From IMG/VR virus record IMGVR_UViG_3300046167_000546, positions 1-33,743 of that record: DNA of 33,743 bases, one strand, 5' to 3'. Shown here one piece after another: positions 1-6,861 of the stretch (position 1 is the stretch's first letter; every line of letters begins with the position of its first letter). Position numbers and translations under genes: made by a program. Origin of the DNA: a virus. The notes under the pieces were generated by a model that was not told where the DNA came from, ran no database searches, and saw nothing but the letters and a program-made list of their open reading frames with translations.

Positions 1-321
1 GGTACGTCAGTGGGTGGTGATTACTATGTGACTGGCGGCAACGTAGATCAATCCACGCAGACCAGCACCGCAACGTCTTCAACAACCAGTAATGAAACAA
101 CGACTACAAGCACAACCACCACCAACACGGATAGCAATAACGTGACTGAGTATGTAACCAACGAGTATGTAACCACGGAAGGTACTAACGTAAGCCTAGA
201 GGATATTCAGGCGCTATTGGCTAACAACCTGGAGGTCACTGTTCTGATTGACGGTGAGGCTGTTGAGGTTGAGCAGTGTGAAGACGGTGGCCTAACGTTT
301 GGCGGCGACACTTGCTCTTGA
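1..321 (+). CDS. Virion lipoprotein, C-terminal part (gene starts at the right end of the window)
   Basis: The reading frame is open from base 1 to a TGA at 319-321. It encodes a Gly/Tyr start (VGGDYYVTGGN), a long Ser/Thr/Asn low-complexity stretch and a compact end, GGLTFGGDTCS. A GTG at 10 could act as a start but has no clear ribosome site. The content fits the missing C-terminus of the lipoprotein that starts at 33257. Removing one C at the junction (tccc|ggt) gives one frame of 268 codons. Known fact: phage lipoproteins with such Thr/Asp-rich tails occur near tail-fibre genes. Inference: this is the second half of that gene in a circular genome. Function is unknown. Confidence 0.6.
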   Translation, partial: GTSVGGDYYVTGGNVDQSTQTSTATSSTTSNETTTTSTTTTNTDSNNVTEYVTNEYVTTEGTNVSLEDIQALLANNLEVTVLIDGEAVEVEQCEDGGLTFGGDTCS

Positions 322-332
322 GGTAATAGATT

Positions 333-2084
333 ATGGGTTTGGTAGCAAAAGCTTTAGAAGAAGTCGCGGCCCTTGTTAGGAAGGGGCTTTCCGAAGACGT
401 AGCCGAGCGAGTTGTGGACGGAGCTATTTCTGAAGAAAAAGGCTTGCAAATAATGGAGCGAAGAAACAACCGCCAAGCCCTAAGAGATGAGGCAAACCGT
501 TTAAGGTTTGGCGATCCCGATACGTCTTACAGAGGCGATCACCGAGCGCCAGATGCAGACTATGGTGCGCCACTGCACGACCTAACCCAGATGATTCCCG
601 ATGATATATATAGCTCACAAGGAAAGCGGCTTTACGGTCTTGGAAGAAGTGATGTAGATGACGAGGCGTTTGACGTTCTTAACGCTGTGCGCGGTCAGCC
701 AGATGCGGAAGTAACAATGTACCGGGCAGTCCCGGAAGATGCACCAGACTCAATACTGGACGGCGATTGGGTTACGACTAGCGAAGAATATGCACGGATG
801 CATGGCGAGAACACACTTAATAATGAGTACAAGATATTAACCGAACCCACGTATGCAAGGCGCTTGCAGTCTGAGGGCTATCCGTATGAATTTGGTTATA
901 TGGAGAAGGGCAGCGCAACGCCCGGCGGTTTAGCCGCAGCAGGCAGCACAGCGCTAATAGCCTCATTGCTGGCTGAAGACTCTAAGGCTGGGGTCGGCGG
1001 ACATATTGCTAAAGAGGTGGCAGACCTCGTTCGGCTTGGCTTCCCTGAATCCACTGCCACCAAGATCGCGTCTGGTGAGCTTCCTATGGATACAGCCAGC
1101 AGGATGCAGCGGGCCGAAGAGCAGGGGTATTCTCCTGATGTGGTTTATAGGGGTATTGGCAGAGATTATGATCCTGATAAGGCGGGTCATTATCAAATGT
1201 TTACAAGCAGCAGTCAGGATGCGGCTGAGTATGGCGATAATGTTATTGAGGCCCGATTAAACCTCGGGGACAGTATTGAGGTTGATGGCAGGGGCAGGAA
1301 TTTTAATAATATTTACGTTGGCGACTTGCCAAGTAATTTATTTGACCGCCTTCATGGAAGCGAAAGAGAGTCCCTGATAGCTAGAACAGATGATTTAGCT
1401 CACGCTGCTAATAAGGCTGGCAATGATTCACTTATTATAAAAAACATTTACGACAAGGCAGACAACGAAATACCCAAGCGTCCAAGTCCCAACACTGATA
1501 GCCGAATGCCAGATATAGAGCTTTTGAGGGGGCTTGGGATAGAGGTAGATGCGACTCCAGCAAAAAGCGGCGGCTCATTTGTTGACACAAAAAACTATGA
1601 TCCCGTTGATGTTAGTGTTGTTTTTGACCCATCAAGGGTTAGGTCGGCTGATGCCGCTTTTGATCCAGATTACAAAGGCTCAAACATACTAGGCGAGTAC
1701 GCACTACCGGCAGGCAGCACAGCGCTAATGGCCTCGTTACTAGCTGCACCCGAAGAGGCAGAGGCTGGCATAACCGCAGGCAGTGAGTCCAATGCCGTCA
1801 CAGAGGCCACAAGCCGTATTGTGAACCACATGTTAGACAACGTAACCGAAGTCACAGACTTACTTGAAATCCCTCAGCGGGGCATTCAGGGGTTGCTGCG
1901 GGCAGGGTATGGGCTTATGCAAGGGGACGGCCTAGACGCCTCACTAAATGCAGGCGCTGATGTGGTTAATCAGGGTGTTGAAGAAACGGCCAAGCAAGCC
2001 GGGGATGCCATGCTAGAGAAGACTGGCAACCCGGAGTTGGCAGCTATGGCCTATACCGCCGTCATGCTAGGCAGTCCGCTTTAA
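333..2084 (+). CDS. Protein with two ADP-ribosyltransferase-like domains (polyvalent/ejected effector candidate)
   Basis: 583 aa; ATG preceded by GAGG at good spacing. Two similar units are visible, each starting with a short helical segment (about 5-45 and 225-262). The first ART-like domain spans roughly 120-190: VTMYRAVP, GDWVTTSEEYARMHG, then a GYPYEFGY end. The second spans roughly 262-450: VVYRGIG, FTSSSQDAAEYG, SLIIKNIYD and VVFDPSRVRSADAAFDP. The latter matches the ART-PolyVal-like family in phage polyvalent proteins. Each unit ends in a near-identical hydrophobic stretch (AGSTALIASLLA, AGSTALMASLLA). It is the last gene of the late operon, after the tail fibre and lipoprotein, so it may be packaged and delivered with DNA. 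Enzymatic activity is inferred only. Confidence 0.75.
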   Translation: MGLVAKALEEVAALVRKGLSEDVAERVVDGAISEEKGLQIMERRNNRQALRDEANRLRFGDPDTSYRGDHRAPDADYGAPLHDLTQMIPDDIYSSQGKRLYGLGRSDVDDEAFDVLNAVRGQPDAEVTMYRAVPEDAPDSILDGDWVTTSEEYARMHGENTLNNEYKILTEPTYARRLQSEGYPYEFGYMEKGSATPGGLAAAGSTALIASLLAEDSKAGVGGHIAKEVADLVRLGFPESTATKIASGELPMDTASRMQRAEEQGYSPDVVYRGIGRDYDPDKAGHYQMFTSSSQDAAEYGDNVIEARLNLGDSIEVDGRGRNFNNIYVGDLPSNLFDRLHGSERESLIARTDDLAHAANKAGNDSLIIKNIYDKADNEIPKRPSPNTDSRMPDIELLRGLGIEVDATPAKSGGSFVDTKNYDPVDVSVVFDPSRVRSADAAFDPDYKGSNILGEYALPAGSTALMASLLAAPEEAEAGITAGSESNAVTEATSRIVNHMLDNVTEVTDLLEIPQRGIQGLLRAGYGLMQGDGLDASLNAGADVVNQGVEETAKQAGDAMLEKTGNPELAAMAYTAVMLGSPL

Positions 2085-2269
2085 TTCCACTTAGGCGTTA
2101 CACGCTCCAGCCAACGCGAGGGTGCGTCCACCTGTCTTCGTACTGACAGGTCAAACAGTATTACTATTGGCTCATTGAGATTATCGGCCATATTTTGTGC
2201 GGCCCGCAGTGCAATGCTTACGTCTTCAGAGTCCCAGGTGGGTATGTACTTATTTACGCTGGCGTTCAT
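2081..2269 (-). CDS. Small hypothetical protein (62 aa)
   Basis: 62 aa, not recognised. The ATG at 2269 has AAAGGA about six bases upstream. It converges on the ART-like gene with a 4-base overlap of the 3' ends and lies on the attP side next to the integrase arm sites. The sequence is soluble and mixed (IVILFDL strand, several Trp/Arg); no signal peptide or membrane segment is seen. Its strand matches the integrase operon, but the attP lies between them, so in the prophage it would end up at the opposite end from int. Confidence 0.55.
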   Translation of the reverse strand: MNASVNKYIPTWDSEDVSIALRAAQNMADNLNEPIVILFDLSVRRQVDAPSRWLERVTPKWN

Positions 2270-2279
2270 GTCATTCCTT

Positions 2280-2299
2280 TAAGGCAAATCTAAGGCAAA
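2280..2299. repeat. Left pair of integrase arm-type repeats (TAAGGCAAA x2)
   Basis: TAAGGCAAA occurs at 2280-2288 and 2291-2299, 11 bases apart start to start, which is about one helical turn. A matching pair lies on the other side of the attP core. Paired direct repeats flanking a core are how tyrosine integrase arm sites are arranged in lambda-like attP regions. The assignment to integrase binding is inferred. Confidence 0.6.
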
Positions 2300-2383
2300 A
2301 TGAATGACAAACAAAGGGCTTTATAGTCTCCAATAACACCGTATAAGTTATTAAAATCAATGACTTAGCTATAGCATAAACAA

Positions 2384-2407
2384 GTTCGAGTCCCGTCCGC
2401 TCCGCCA
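2384..2407 (+). other. attP: attP core: 3' end of a tRNA-Asp-like gene
   Basis: The bases from GTTCGAGTCCC to CTCCGCCA read as the T-loop, 3' T-stem, acceptor strand and CCA of a tRNA. Upstream (ataaacaa) the match stops, so this is only a tRNA fragment. E. coli tRNA-Asp ends almost identically (…GTTCGAGTCCCGTCCGTTCCGCCA as one run, differing at one acceptor base). The core lies directly downstream of int. The phage presumably restores the 3' end of the host tRNA-Asp gene on integration. Confidence 0.82.
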
Positions 2408-2463
2408 TTTTATCCCTTCAATTGTCGTTTAACTTCAGTAACTTACAAATTCCAAATGTAATT

Positions 2464-2484
2464 TAAGGCAAGATTTAAGGCAAC
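2464..2484. repeat. Right pair of integrase arm-type repeats (TAAGGCAAG / TAAGGCAAC)
   Basis: TAAGGCAAG at 2464-2472 and TAAGGCAAC at 2476-2484, 12 bases apart, are the partners of the left pair. The second copy overlaps the stop codon and last codons of int, which ties the site to the integrase gene. They lie about 60 bases from the tRNA-like core, against about 85 for the left pair. Confidence 0.6.
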
Positions 2485-3509
2485 TTGCGCTCGAGTGGTG
2501 TGTCAAAAATCTGCTGGTCGGCATACGCTTCAATGTACTCAGAATAGATACGCAAAAACATTTCTACGCTATGACCCATTTGCTTCGCTGCGGCGGCTGG
2601 GTTGACATTAGCGGACAGCAGTTCAGCAGCCCGAGTGTGTCGGCAAACGTAGGGTATCCGATACGCAATACCCGTAACGTCATGGGCTTGCTTCCACGCA
2701 TCAGCCACCAACTTGCTGTCCAACATGGCTGTGCCTTTGGTGTTCAAGAACATGTGACCGCCTGCAAACCGTGACGGCAATTCATTAATCAGTACACGCA
2801 CCCAAGAGGGTACGACCACAGCCCGGCTCTCGTCGTTCTTCAATGTGTCTAGCTTCCGCCTGGTCATTGAGCGTTCAAGGTGTAGGCGCTCACCGTCCCA
2901 GTCACCCCACTGCAAACCCAGCACTTCACCCGTCCGCAATCCAGCGCCAAACATAATGGCAAAGAACACCCGAGCTTGACCGTCCAATGCACCTAACAAC
3001 GCCTCACGTTCTTCAGGCTTATAGCGCTCCACCTTGGGCCTCTGCTGCTTTCTAAGCCGTATGGATGAGCAAGGGTTAGGGCTAATCTCTGCGTGGTCTA
3101 GGACGCCTTTAAGCACCAACAGGGCGTTACGCTTCGTTTTGTTCTTAACGTCACGCTCGGCCAATATGCGTTTAATAACTCTGGCATTAATCACGTTGAG
3201 CTTGGTGTGTTCAAGCGGGGGCATCCACCAACTATTCAACAAATTGGCATAAGACATTGAGGTGCTGCGCTTAACATCAACCGTGTTCAGCCAGTCCTGT
3301 GCAGCCTCGCCAAAGGTGGCAAATGAAAGGACAGCGCCATTACTGACTAACTCAATAATTTGATTGCGGCGCTTTACGCAAGCGGTGATGTGAGCTTTGT
3401 CACAGGGGCCTTCGTGTTCTTCTGAGTAGGACTTTCCGTTGACCGTGACACGGATTCGGATACCAGAGTTTTGTTTGCTGAGTCCTGTCGGAAGCCTTCG
3501 CTTAACCAT
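2475..3509 (-). CDS. int: Tyrosine-family site-specific integrase
   Basis: 344 aa, the usual size for a phage tyrosine recombinase. The N-terminus (RLPTGLSKQNSGIRIRVTVNG) resembles an arm-binding domain, and residues about 65-145 the core-binding SAM-like domain. Catalytic residues can be followed: R192 (GAGLRTGEVLGL), K224, R290 in PYVCRHT, H313 in MGHS and the nucleophile Y322 (RIYSEY). The usual first His of HxxR is Tyr (YVCR), as in many phage integrases with a PYxxRHT motif. It recombines attP with the host tRNA gene; its 3' end touches the arm-type repeats. The ATG at 3509 lies inside the excisionase gene, so the two are probably co-transcribed. Confidence 0.95.
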   Translation of the reverse strand: MVKRRLPTGLSKQNSGIRIRVTVNGKSYSEEHEGPCDKAHITACVKRRNQIIELVSNGAVLSFATFGEAAQDWLNTVDVKRSTSMSYANLLNSWWMPPLEHTKLNVINARVIKRILAERDVKNKTKRNALLVLKGVLDHAEISPNPCSSIRLRKQQRPKVERYKPEEREALLGALDGQARVFFAIMFGAGLRTGEVLGLQWGDWDGERLHLERSMTRRKLDTLKNDESRAVVVPSWVRVLINELPSRFAGGHMFLNTKGTAMLDSKLVADAWKQAHDVTGIAYRIPYVCRHTRAAELLSANVNPAAAAKQMGHSVEMFLRIYSEYIEAYADQQIFDTPLERKLP

Positions 3510-3661
3510 TTCTCTGCCTCATCCTTTTTAACCAATGTGGTCTTGCCAACTACAACGTAATGTACACCACGTTGCCAGTAGTTGTTTTTCTGCCATGACT
3601 TAACGGTGCTTTCAGGCACCCCCAGTTCATCGCAAAATGATTTCCTGCTAATCAGGTTCAT
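3374..3661 (-). CDS. xis: Excisionase-like winged-helix protein
   Basis: 95 aa. The start at 3661 is preferred over an upstream in-frame codon at 3700 because GGAG sits nine bases before it and the protein then begins with the HTH (MNLISRKSFCDELGVP). Features seen: HTH at about 4-25, then the YWQRGVHYVVVGKTTLV strand pair and EAEKWL, typical of small excisionase/AlpA-type DNA-binding proteins. The last 45 codons overlap the start of int in another frame, a longer overlap than in lambda. It probably bends attP/attR DNA and sets integrase direction. The Ser/Thr/Lys tail may be dispensable. Confidence 0.7.
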   Translation of the reverse strand: MNLISRKSFCDELGVPESTVKSWQKNNYWQRGVHYVVVGKTTLVKKDEAEKWLSEGFRQDSANKTLVSESVSRSTESPTQKNTKAPVTKLTSPLA

Positions 3662-3719
3662 ACATAAAGCTCCAAAAAGTCCCCGCCTGGAGTCTCCCAA
3701 CAGAGGCGGGGCAAAGGGT

Positions 3720-3884
3720 TTATTCTTGCTCTTCGCTGGCTTCCAAGGTGGCTATGTGCTGACTTGCCACGTTGAATATAGTGATTGCCATTGACCGCCA
3801 GTCGATAGCAACGCCAGTCTTCTCAGCTTCAATCGCATTACCAATCATTTGATTGAGCGTAATCTGTTCGGCTGGATCGTCCAT
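3720..3884 (-). CDS. Small hypothetical protein (54 aa)
   Basis: 54 aa, not recognised. The ATG at 3884 has GGAG six bases upstream. An in-frame ATG at 3896 overlaps the preceding stop (TAATG) but has no ribosome site. It is acidic and helical (MDDPAEQITLNQMIGNAIEA…ASEEQE) without membrane segment. It sits between the SSB-tail protein and the excisionase in the same minus-strand run, so it is probably co-expressed with the recombination genes. Confidence 0.55.
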   Translation of the reverse strand: MDDPAEQITLNQMIGNAIEAEKTGVAIDWRSMAITIFNVASQHIATLEASEEQE

Positions 3885-3895
3885 GTTGTTCTCCA

Positions 3896-4222
3896 TTAAA
3901 AGGGTATGTCTTCGGGTGCAGCCATAGGCTCAGGAGCGGCTACAGGCTTAGGGGCGGGTGCTGCATCGGGATGCCACATTTGAAAATAGAGGTCGCCCTC
4001 TTGACTTTCCTTCAAGTCAAACCACAGCGTCTTACCTTGTGTGCCGTCTTTATTTAAGATTGGGTTTTTGTCTTGATCAATGGCGTCAGTGCATCGCCCA
4101 TTCGCTATGCACTCTTCAGCAAAAGCCTGAAACTCAGGGAGGTTTACAACAACCCGATTCCTTGCGTACTTGGGATCTTTTGGTGCTATGGTTTTCATGC
4201 CTTGTATTTTTACTCTACCCAT
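3896..4222 (-). CDS. SSB-like protein with EDIPF C-terminal tip
   Basis: 108 aa. The body (VKIQGMKTIAPKDPKY…VVVNLPEFQAF…LWFDLKESQEGDLYFQMWHP) is not a canonical SSB OB-fold that I can recognise. It ends in an Ala/Pro/Glu linker and an acidic-aromatic tip, PEDIPF. Such a tip (DDIPF in E. coli SSB) is the docking peptide for SSB-interacting repair proteins. It lies between the exonuclease (8-base overlap of 3' and 5' ends) and excisionase in an operon with Erf, so a ssDNA-binding role in recombination fits. AAGGAAG precedes the ATG. Confidence 0.6.
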   Translation of the reverse strand: MGRVKIQGMKTIAPKDPKYARNRVVVNLPEFQAFAEECIANGRCTDAIDQDKNPILNKDGTQGKTLWFDLKESQEGDLYFQMWHPDAAPAPKPVAAPEPMAAPEDIPF

Positions 4223-5090
4223 TTTTTACTTCCTTCAGTTGTAGTGTTTCCACCAGTTCACCCCGAAACGGCTCTAAGTCCGCAGTGGGCATTAATGATT
4301 TAAAGGCTTTGGCGTAGCTGATAGAGCCTTTGCGTGTGGTCTTTTGAACGCGGTAGTTGAGGCCAACCACATCACGTTCTTGGGCATACTCAAACATCAA
4401 GCCTTTAAGGTGCTTTGCTGACATTTCAGCACTCGCCAACTTCTTCATTACCGCCTCATACTGGCCTTCAAGAATCAGCCAGTCAGAATCTTGGCTAAGG
4501 TCGGCAATGTCGGGGGTATCTTCCAAGTCTTTAAGGAACTGAACCCAGCCGTCACAGATAGCCTCGCGCAACTCAAGATCAGGCAGATACCATTGGTGAC
4601 AGCTTTCAGCCTCATTGCTTGCCATGAACAAGCACTGGTCTGCGCCACTCACTAATAACTGCTGTTCCATTTGAATGCGGTGCTGGATAGGTATCTGTCC
4701 TGCATCAACAGCCGCCTGAATCTTTTGGTTCCACGTTTTGTGTTCCCACAATACGGTGTGTTCCATGTCGATACCGTCAAAGGACGCCGACAAGCGGCCC
4801 TGAATTGCGTCAGGCAGGCCGTTGCCGTCATACACTCCCGACATGGGGGCTAAGTCTTCGCCTGCTATCTCGCAGGCAAAGGGAAGCGCACGGGCCTCTA
4901 GCTCATGGCCCTTGGCAAACAGCATCGCTTGATAGCTGCTGATGTTCTTCTCTTTGCCCCAGTTGCGAATGAACGAATCTCTAGAGCCATAGCCTTCGCC
5001 CATCATTTCAGGTGCCTGGGAGGCGGTTAGGTGGGTGGCTCTGAACAGGTGCCATTCAGGAGTTCCTTGATCGAGGTCAACTATCTTCAT
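4215..5090 (-). CDS. YqaJ/lambda-Exo-type recombination exonuclease
   Basis: 291 aa. The N-terminus has the family signature Q-GTPEWHLFRATHLTAS (8-24). GHELEARAL supplies a conserved Glu (E63), and SASFDGID…WEHK gives the PD-(D/E)XK core D105, E116, K118. HRIQMEQQLLVSGAD (137-151) is the conserved downstream motif. The family degrades one strand of duplex DNA to feed a ssDNA annealing protein; the partner here is Erf, two genes upstream. GGAGG precedes the ATG, and start and stop overlap neighbours by 4 and 8 bases. The C-terminal 80 residues are helical. Confidence 0.88.
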   Translation of the reverse strand: MKIVDLDQGTPEWHLFRATHLTASQAPEMMGEGYGSRDSFIRNWGKEKNISSYQAMLFAKGHELEARALPFACEIAGEDLAPMSGVYDGNGLPDAIQGRLSASFDGIDMEHTVLWEHKTWNQKIQAAVDAGQIPIQHRIQMEQQLLVSGADQCLFMASNEAESCHQWYLPDLELREAICDGWVQFLKDLEDTPDIADLSQDSDWLILEGQYEAVMKKLASAEMSAKHLKGLMFEYAQERDVVGLNYRVQKTTRKGSISYAKAFKSLMPTADLEPFRGELVETLQLKEVKNG

Positions 5091-5404
5091 TTTACGGCCT
5101 CCATTTCATCTAAAAGAACCATGCACTTGTTGCCAATCTCCACTGCCGCAGCATTTGCCCTGTCATGGGCAGTCGTTGGGACTATGAAAGCAACGTCATC
5201 AACAAGCGGTTTAGGGTGTCCGTTCCAATATCGGCGCGAACACGTTTGATAGAAGTAGTGACAGACGCTCGTGTATTCCATTTTCATACGCTCGGCGTGT
5301 TGCTGTGCGGCATCCCACTTTGACAGGCAAAAATCATATTCTTCAGAAGGCCCACCCATAGCAGATAAGCAGACAAAAGAAAGCGCAAGAATCAATGCTT
5401 TCAT
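5087..5404 (-). CDS. Secreted/periplasmic protein nested in the recombination operon
   Basis: 105 aa with a clear signal peptide: MK then the hydrophobic ALILALSFVCLSA, with likely cleavage after about residue 15. The mature part has four Cys (26, 48, 55, 94), aromatic-rich (YTSVCHYFYQTC), suggesting two disulphides. It overlaps Erf by ATGA upstream and the exonuclease by 4 bases downstream, so it is translated with cytoplasmic recombination proteins although it should leave the cytoplasm. Function not recognised; an envelope role such as superinfection exclusion or lysis is only a guess. GAGG lies seven bases before the ATG. Confidence 0.7.
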   Translation of the reverse strand: MKALILALSFVCLSAMGGPSEEYDFCLSKWDAAQQHAERMKMEYTSVCHYFYQTCSRRYWNGHPKPLVDDVAFIVPTTAHDRANAAAVEIGNKCMVLLDEMEAVK

Positions 5405-5988
5405 GCCGCCACCTCTGGTTCATTCTCTCGCAGCAGCTTTTCCAAATCGGCGCTAATGGTGTACTTGCGCTTCCAGTGGGCGATAGCTTTATCCGCAGTG
5501 CCGCGTCCAGCTTGTATAGCCTCTATGACCTTCTCAACAGCGTCTTGTGGAACGTTGGGTTTTACCTTGGGCTGTCTAATGGCAGGGGCGGGTGGTGTGC
5601 TGTGCTTGCTGTCTTCACCGTCCAAGTCGGCTTGGGCCACCCCGGTCATTGCAGCCAATCCATAGCGGCGAAGATAGGTGGTTGCAGAGCCAATGCCTTG
5701 GCCGTCCATTTTGGCAGGGACGCAGCTTGCCTCGCTGCTAATACTGCCGCCACCTGCATGTGCCAGTACCGTAGTCACGGTCACCATAGAGCCGTCAAAT
5801 GCTGTACCCTGAATGACAGCAATGCCATTTTTTGAGAGCGCAGGTTTAACGGTGTCGAGGATAGACGCCAGGTCAGCGTAGTCAGATTTAAAGTGCGGGT
5901 TCTTAGAGTTCTTTGCCGCGTTGACAATCTCGCCCTGAGCCTTGGCTAAAGCGCCATATAGCTCCGCGTTTCCAGTTTCAGTGTGCAT
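5401..5988 (-). CDS. erf: Erf-family single-strand annealing protein
   Basis: 195 aa from the ATG at 5988, which has GGGAG upstream; a longer in-frame version begins at 6012 without a good site. The family core is plain: LAKAQGEIVNAAKNSKN, then FKSDYADLASILDTVKPAL (about residues 33-51), then GIAVIQ and the GSATTYLRRYGLAAMTGV block. A Pro-rich linker at about 148-165 leads to a small helical C-terminal domain. Erf anneals complementary ssDNA, enabling circularisation or recombination of phage DNA. It forms an operon with the YqaJ-type exonuclease and the SSB-tail protein. Confidence 0.92.
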   Translation of the reverse strand: MHTETGNAELYGALAKAQGEIVNAAKNSKNPHFKSDYADLASILDTVKPALSKNGIAVIQGTAFDGSMVTVTTVLAHAGGGSISSEASCVPAKMDGQGIGSATTYLRRYGLAAMTGVAQADLDGEDSKHSTPPAPAIRQPKVKPNVPQDAVEKVIEAIQAGRGTADKAIAHWKRKYTISADLEKLLRENEPEVAA

Positions 5989-6199
5989 AGTTACTCCCTT
6001 CAAGAATCTCACCCAGATAATGCTGGGCCTCTTCAGCGGCCTCTTCGGTCGCCAGTTCCAGTGCGGCAGTCAGTTGCGTGTGGTTAGCGGCAAAAGTGAT
6101 CTCACTCACAGCGCTCTCCACAAACACATTCCACTCGCCATTTCTTCGTACAGCGGTCGTGTTAAACCGCAGTCGATCAACTGAGCTTTTCGACAACAT
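5978..6199 (-). CDS. Hypothetical protein (73 aa)
   Basis: 73 aa, not recognised. The ATG at 6199 is chosen because GGAGG lies eight bases upstream; an in-frame TTG at 6214 has none. It overlaps the upstream gene by 23 bases and Erf by 11. The protein looks soluble, with a strand-rich half (RLRFNTTAVRRNGEWNVFVE) and an Ala/Glu helix (ALELATEEAAEEAQHYL). It is probably a small accessory of the recombination operon. Confidence 0.6.
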   Translation of the reverse strand: MLSKSSVDRLRFNTTAVRRNGEWNVFVESAVSEITFAANHTQLTAALELATEEAAEEAQHYLGEILEGSNYAH

Positions 6200-6452
6200 C
6201 AGACATGCCTCCAATTATGTGCCGCAACATATCCCCGGCACGTTGGTCAAACTTATGGTGGTCACGGGCATCCATAGCTTCCAAAGCGCTAACAATGTAA
6301 TTGCTAACCACCTCTTCGCTAACGTCCCATTGTTCAAGCGTGGTGCCTGCGAATATGCCGTCATTAATCATTGACTCGACACAGGACTTTGGAGACTCGT
6401 CGCAGTAATCAATCAGCTTTTGCAGCTTCGTTCTGTCTTGTTCTGGTTGCAT
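6177..6452 (-). CDS. Hypothetical acidic protein (91 aa), first gene of the recombination operon
   Basis: 91 aa from the ATG at 6452, which follows AAAGGGAA; the frame is open to 6524 but the extra residues look non-coding. It is helical and acidic (KLQKLIDYCDESPKSC, EEVVSNYIVSALEAM) with no membrane segment. I do not recognise a family. It is the promoter-proximal gene of the leftward operon that ends with int. Confidence 0.6.
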   Translation of the reverse strand: MQPEQDRTKLQKLIDYCDESPKSCVESMINDGIFAGTTLEQWDVSEEVVSNYIVSALEAMDARDHHKFDQRAGDMLRHIIGGMSDVVEKLS

Positions 6453-6611
6453 AGCATTCCCTTTTTCTTTGCGTTGCAATGTCATACAAAGCGGACGATA
6501 AAGGGCTTTAACGGGTCTTTGCAAGTGTTTACATACAAATGTGTACAGCGATGCTACATGTGGTTAGTATGGCGGGGACGGCATAGGGTATGGCGTCAAT
6601 AGATACAGACG

Positions 6612-6629
6612 TCCGAACATATAGTCGGA
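6612..6629. promoter_or_regulatory. Inverted repeat TCCGA-N8-TCGGA in the 6453-6666 control region
   Basis: TCCGA at 6612-6616 and TCGGA at 6625-6629 form a perfect 5-bp inverted repeat with an 8-base spacer (acatatag). It lies in the 214-base gap upstream of the leftward recombination operon and of the rightward ORF at 6667. A second imperfect dyad, ACAT-acaa-ATGT, is at about 6531. Such dyads suit a repressor operator for the leftward promoter. No strong -35/-10 pair was found by eye. Confidence 0.35.
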
Positions 6630-6666
6630 TACTGTGTTTCAGTCAACCAAGGAGAGGTGTGGGTAG

Positions 6667-6861
6667 ATGGGTTCAGTGGTACAGGATTTAATTAAGTTGA
6701 ACAGCGAAATGAGTGCAGCAGGAAAGGTAGCAATGCTTGAAGCTCTCAGCGCCGTTCAGTCGCACGGTCAGCAAGCAACGCAACCAACCGCAACAAATCC
6801 TGCTGAGGTAGACGCCGAGACAAATCGCCAATCAGACGGCGTAAGTCATCGGGAGCCATAG
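6667..6861 (+). CDS. Small hypothetical protein (64 aa), antisense to the repressor 3' end
   Basis: 64 aa. AAGGAGAGG lies about nine bases before the ATG, a strong ribosome site. The first half is helical (VQDLIKLNSEMSAAGKVAMLEALSAV), the rest Gln/Thr-rich. The last 39 codons run antisense over the end of the repressor gene at 6746. It faces away from the leftward operon and shares its upstream region. It could be a real small regulator, or the ORF may be partly fortuitous over the repressor. Confidence 0.4.
   Translation: MGSVVQDLIKLNSEMSAAGKVAMLEALSAVQSHGQQATQPTATNPAEVDAETNRQSDGVSHREP

Noticed and set aside
2384-2407. A complete tRNA gene
   Set aside because: Only the 3' part matches; the 5' T-stem, anticodon arm and acceptor partner are absent, so it is an attachment core.
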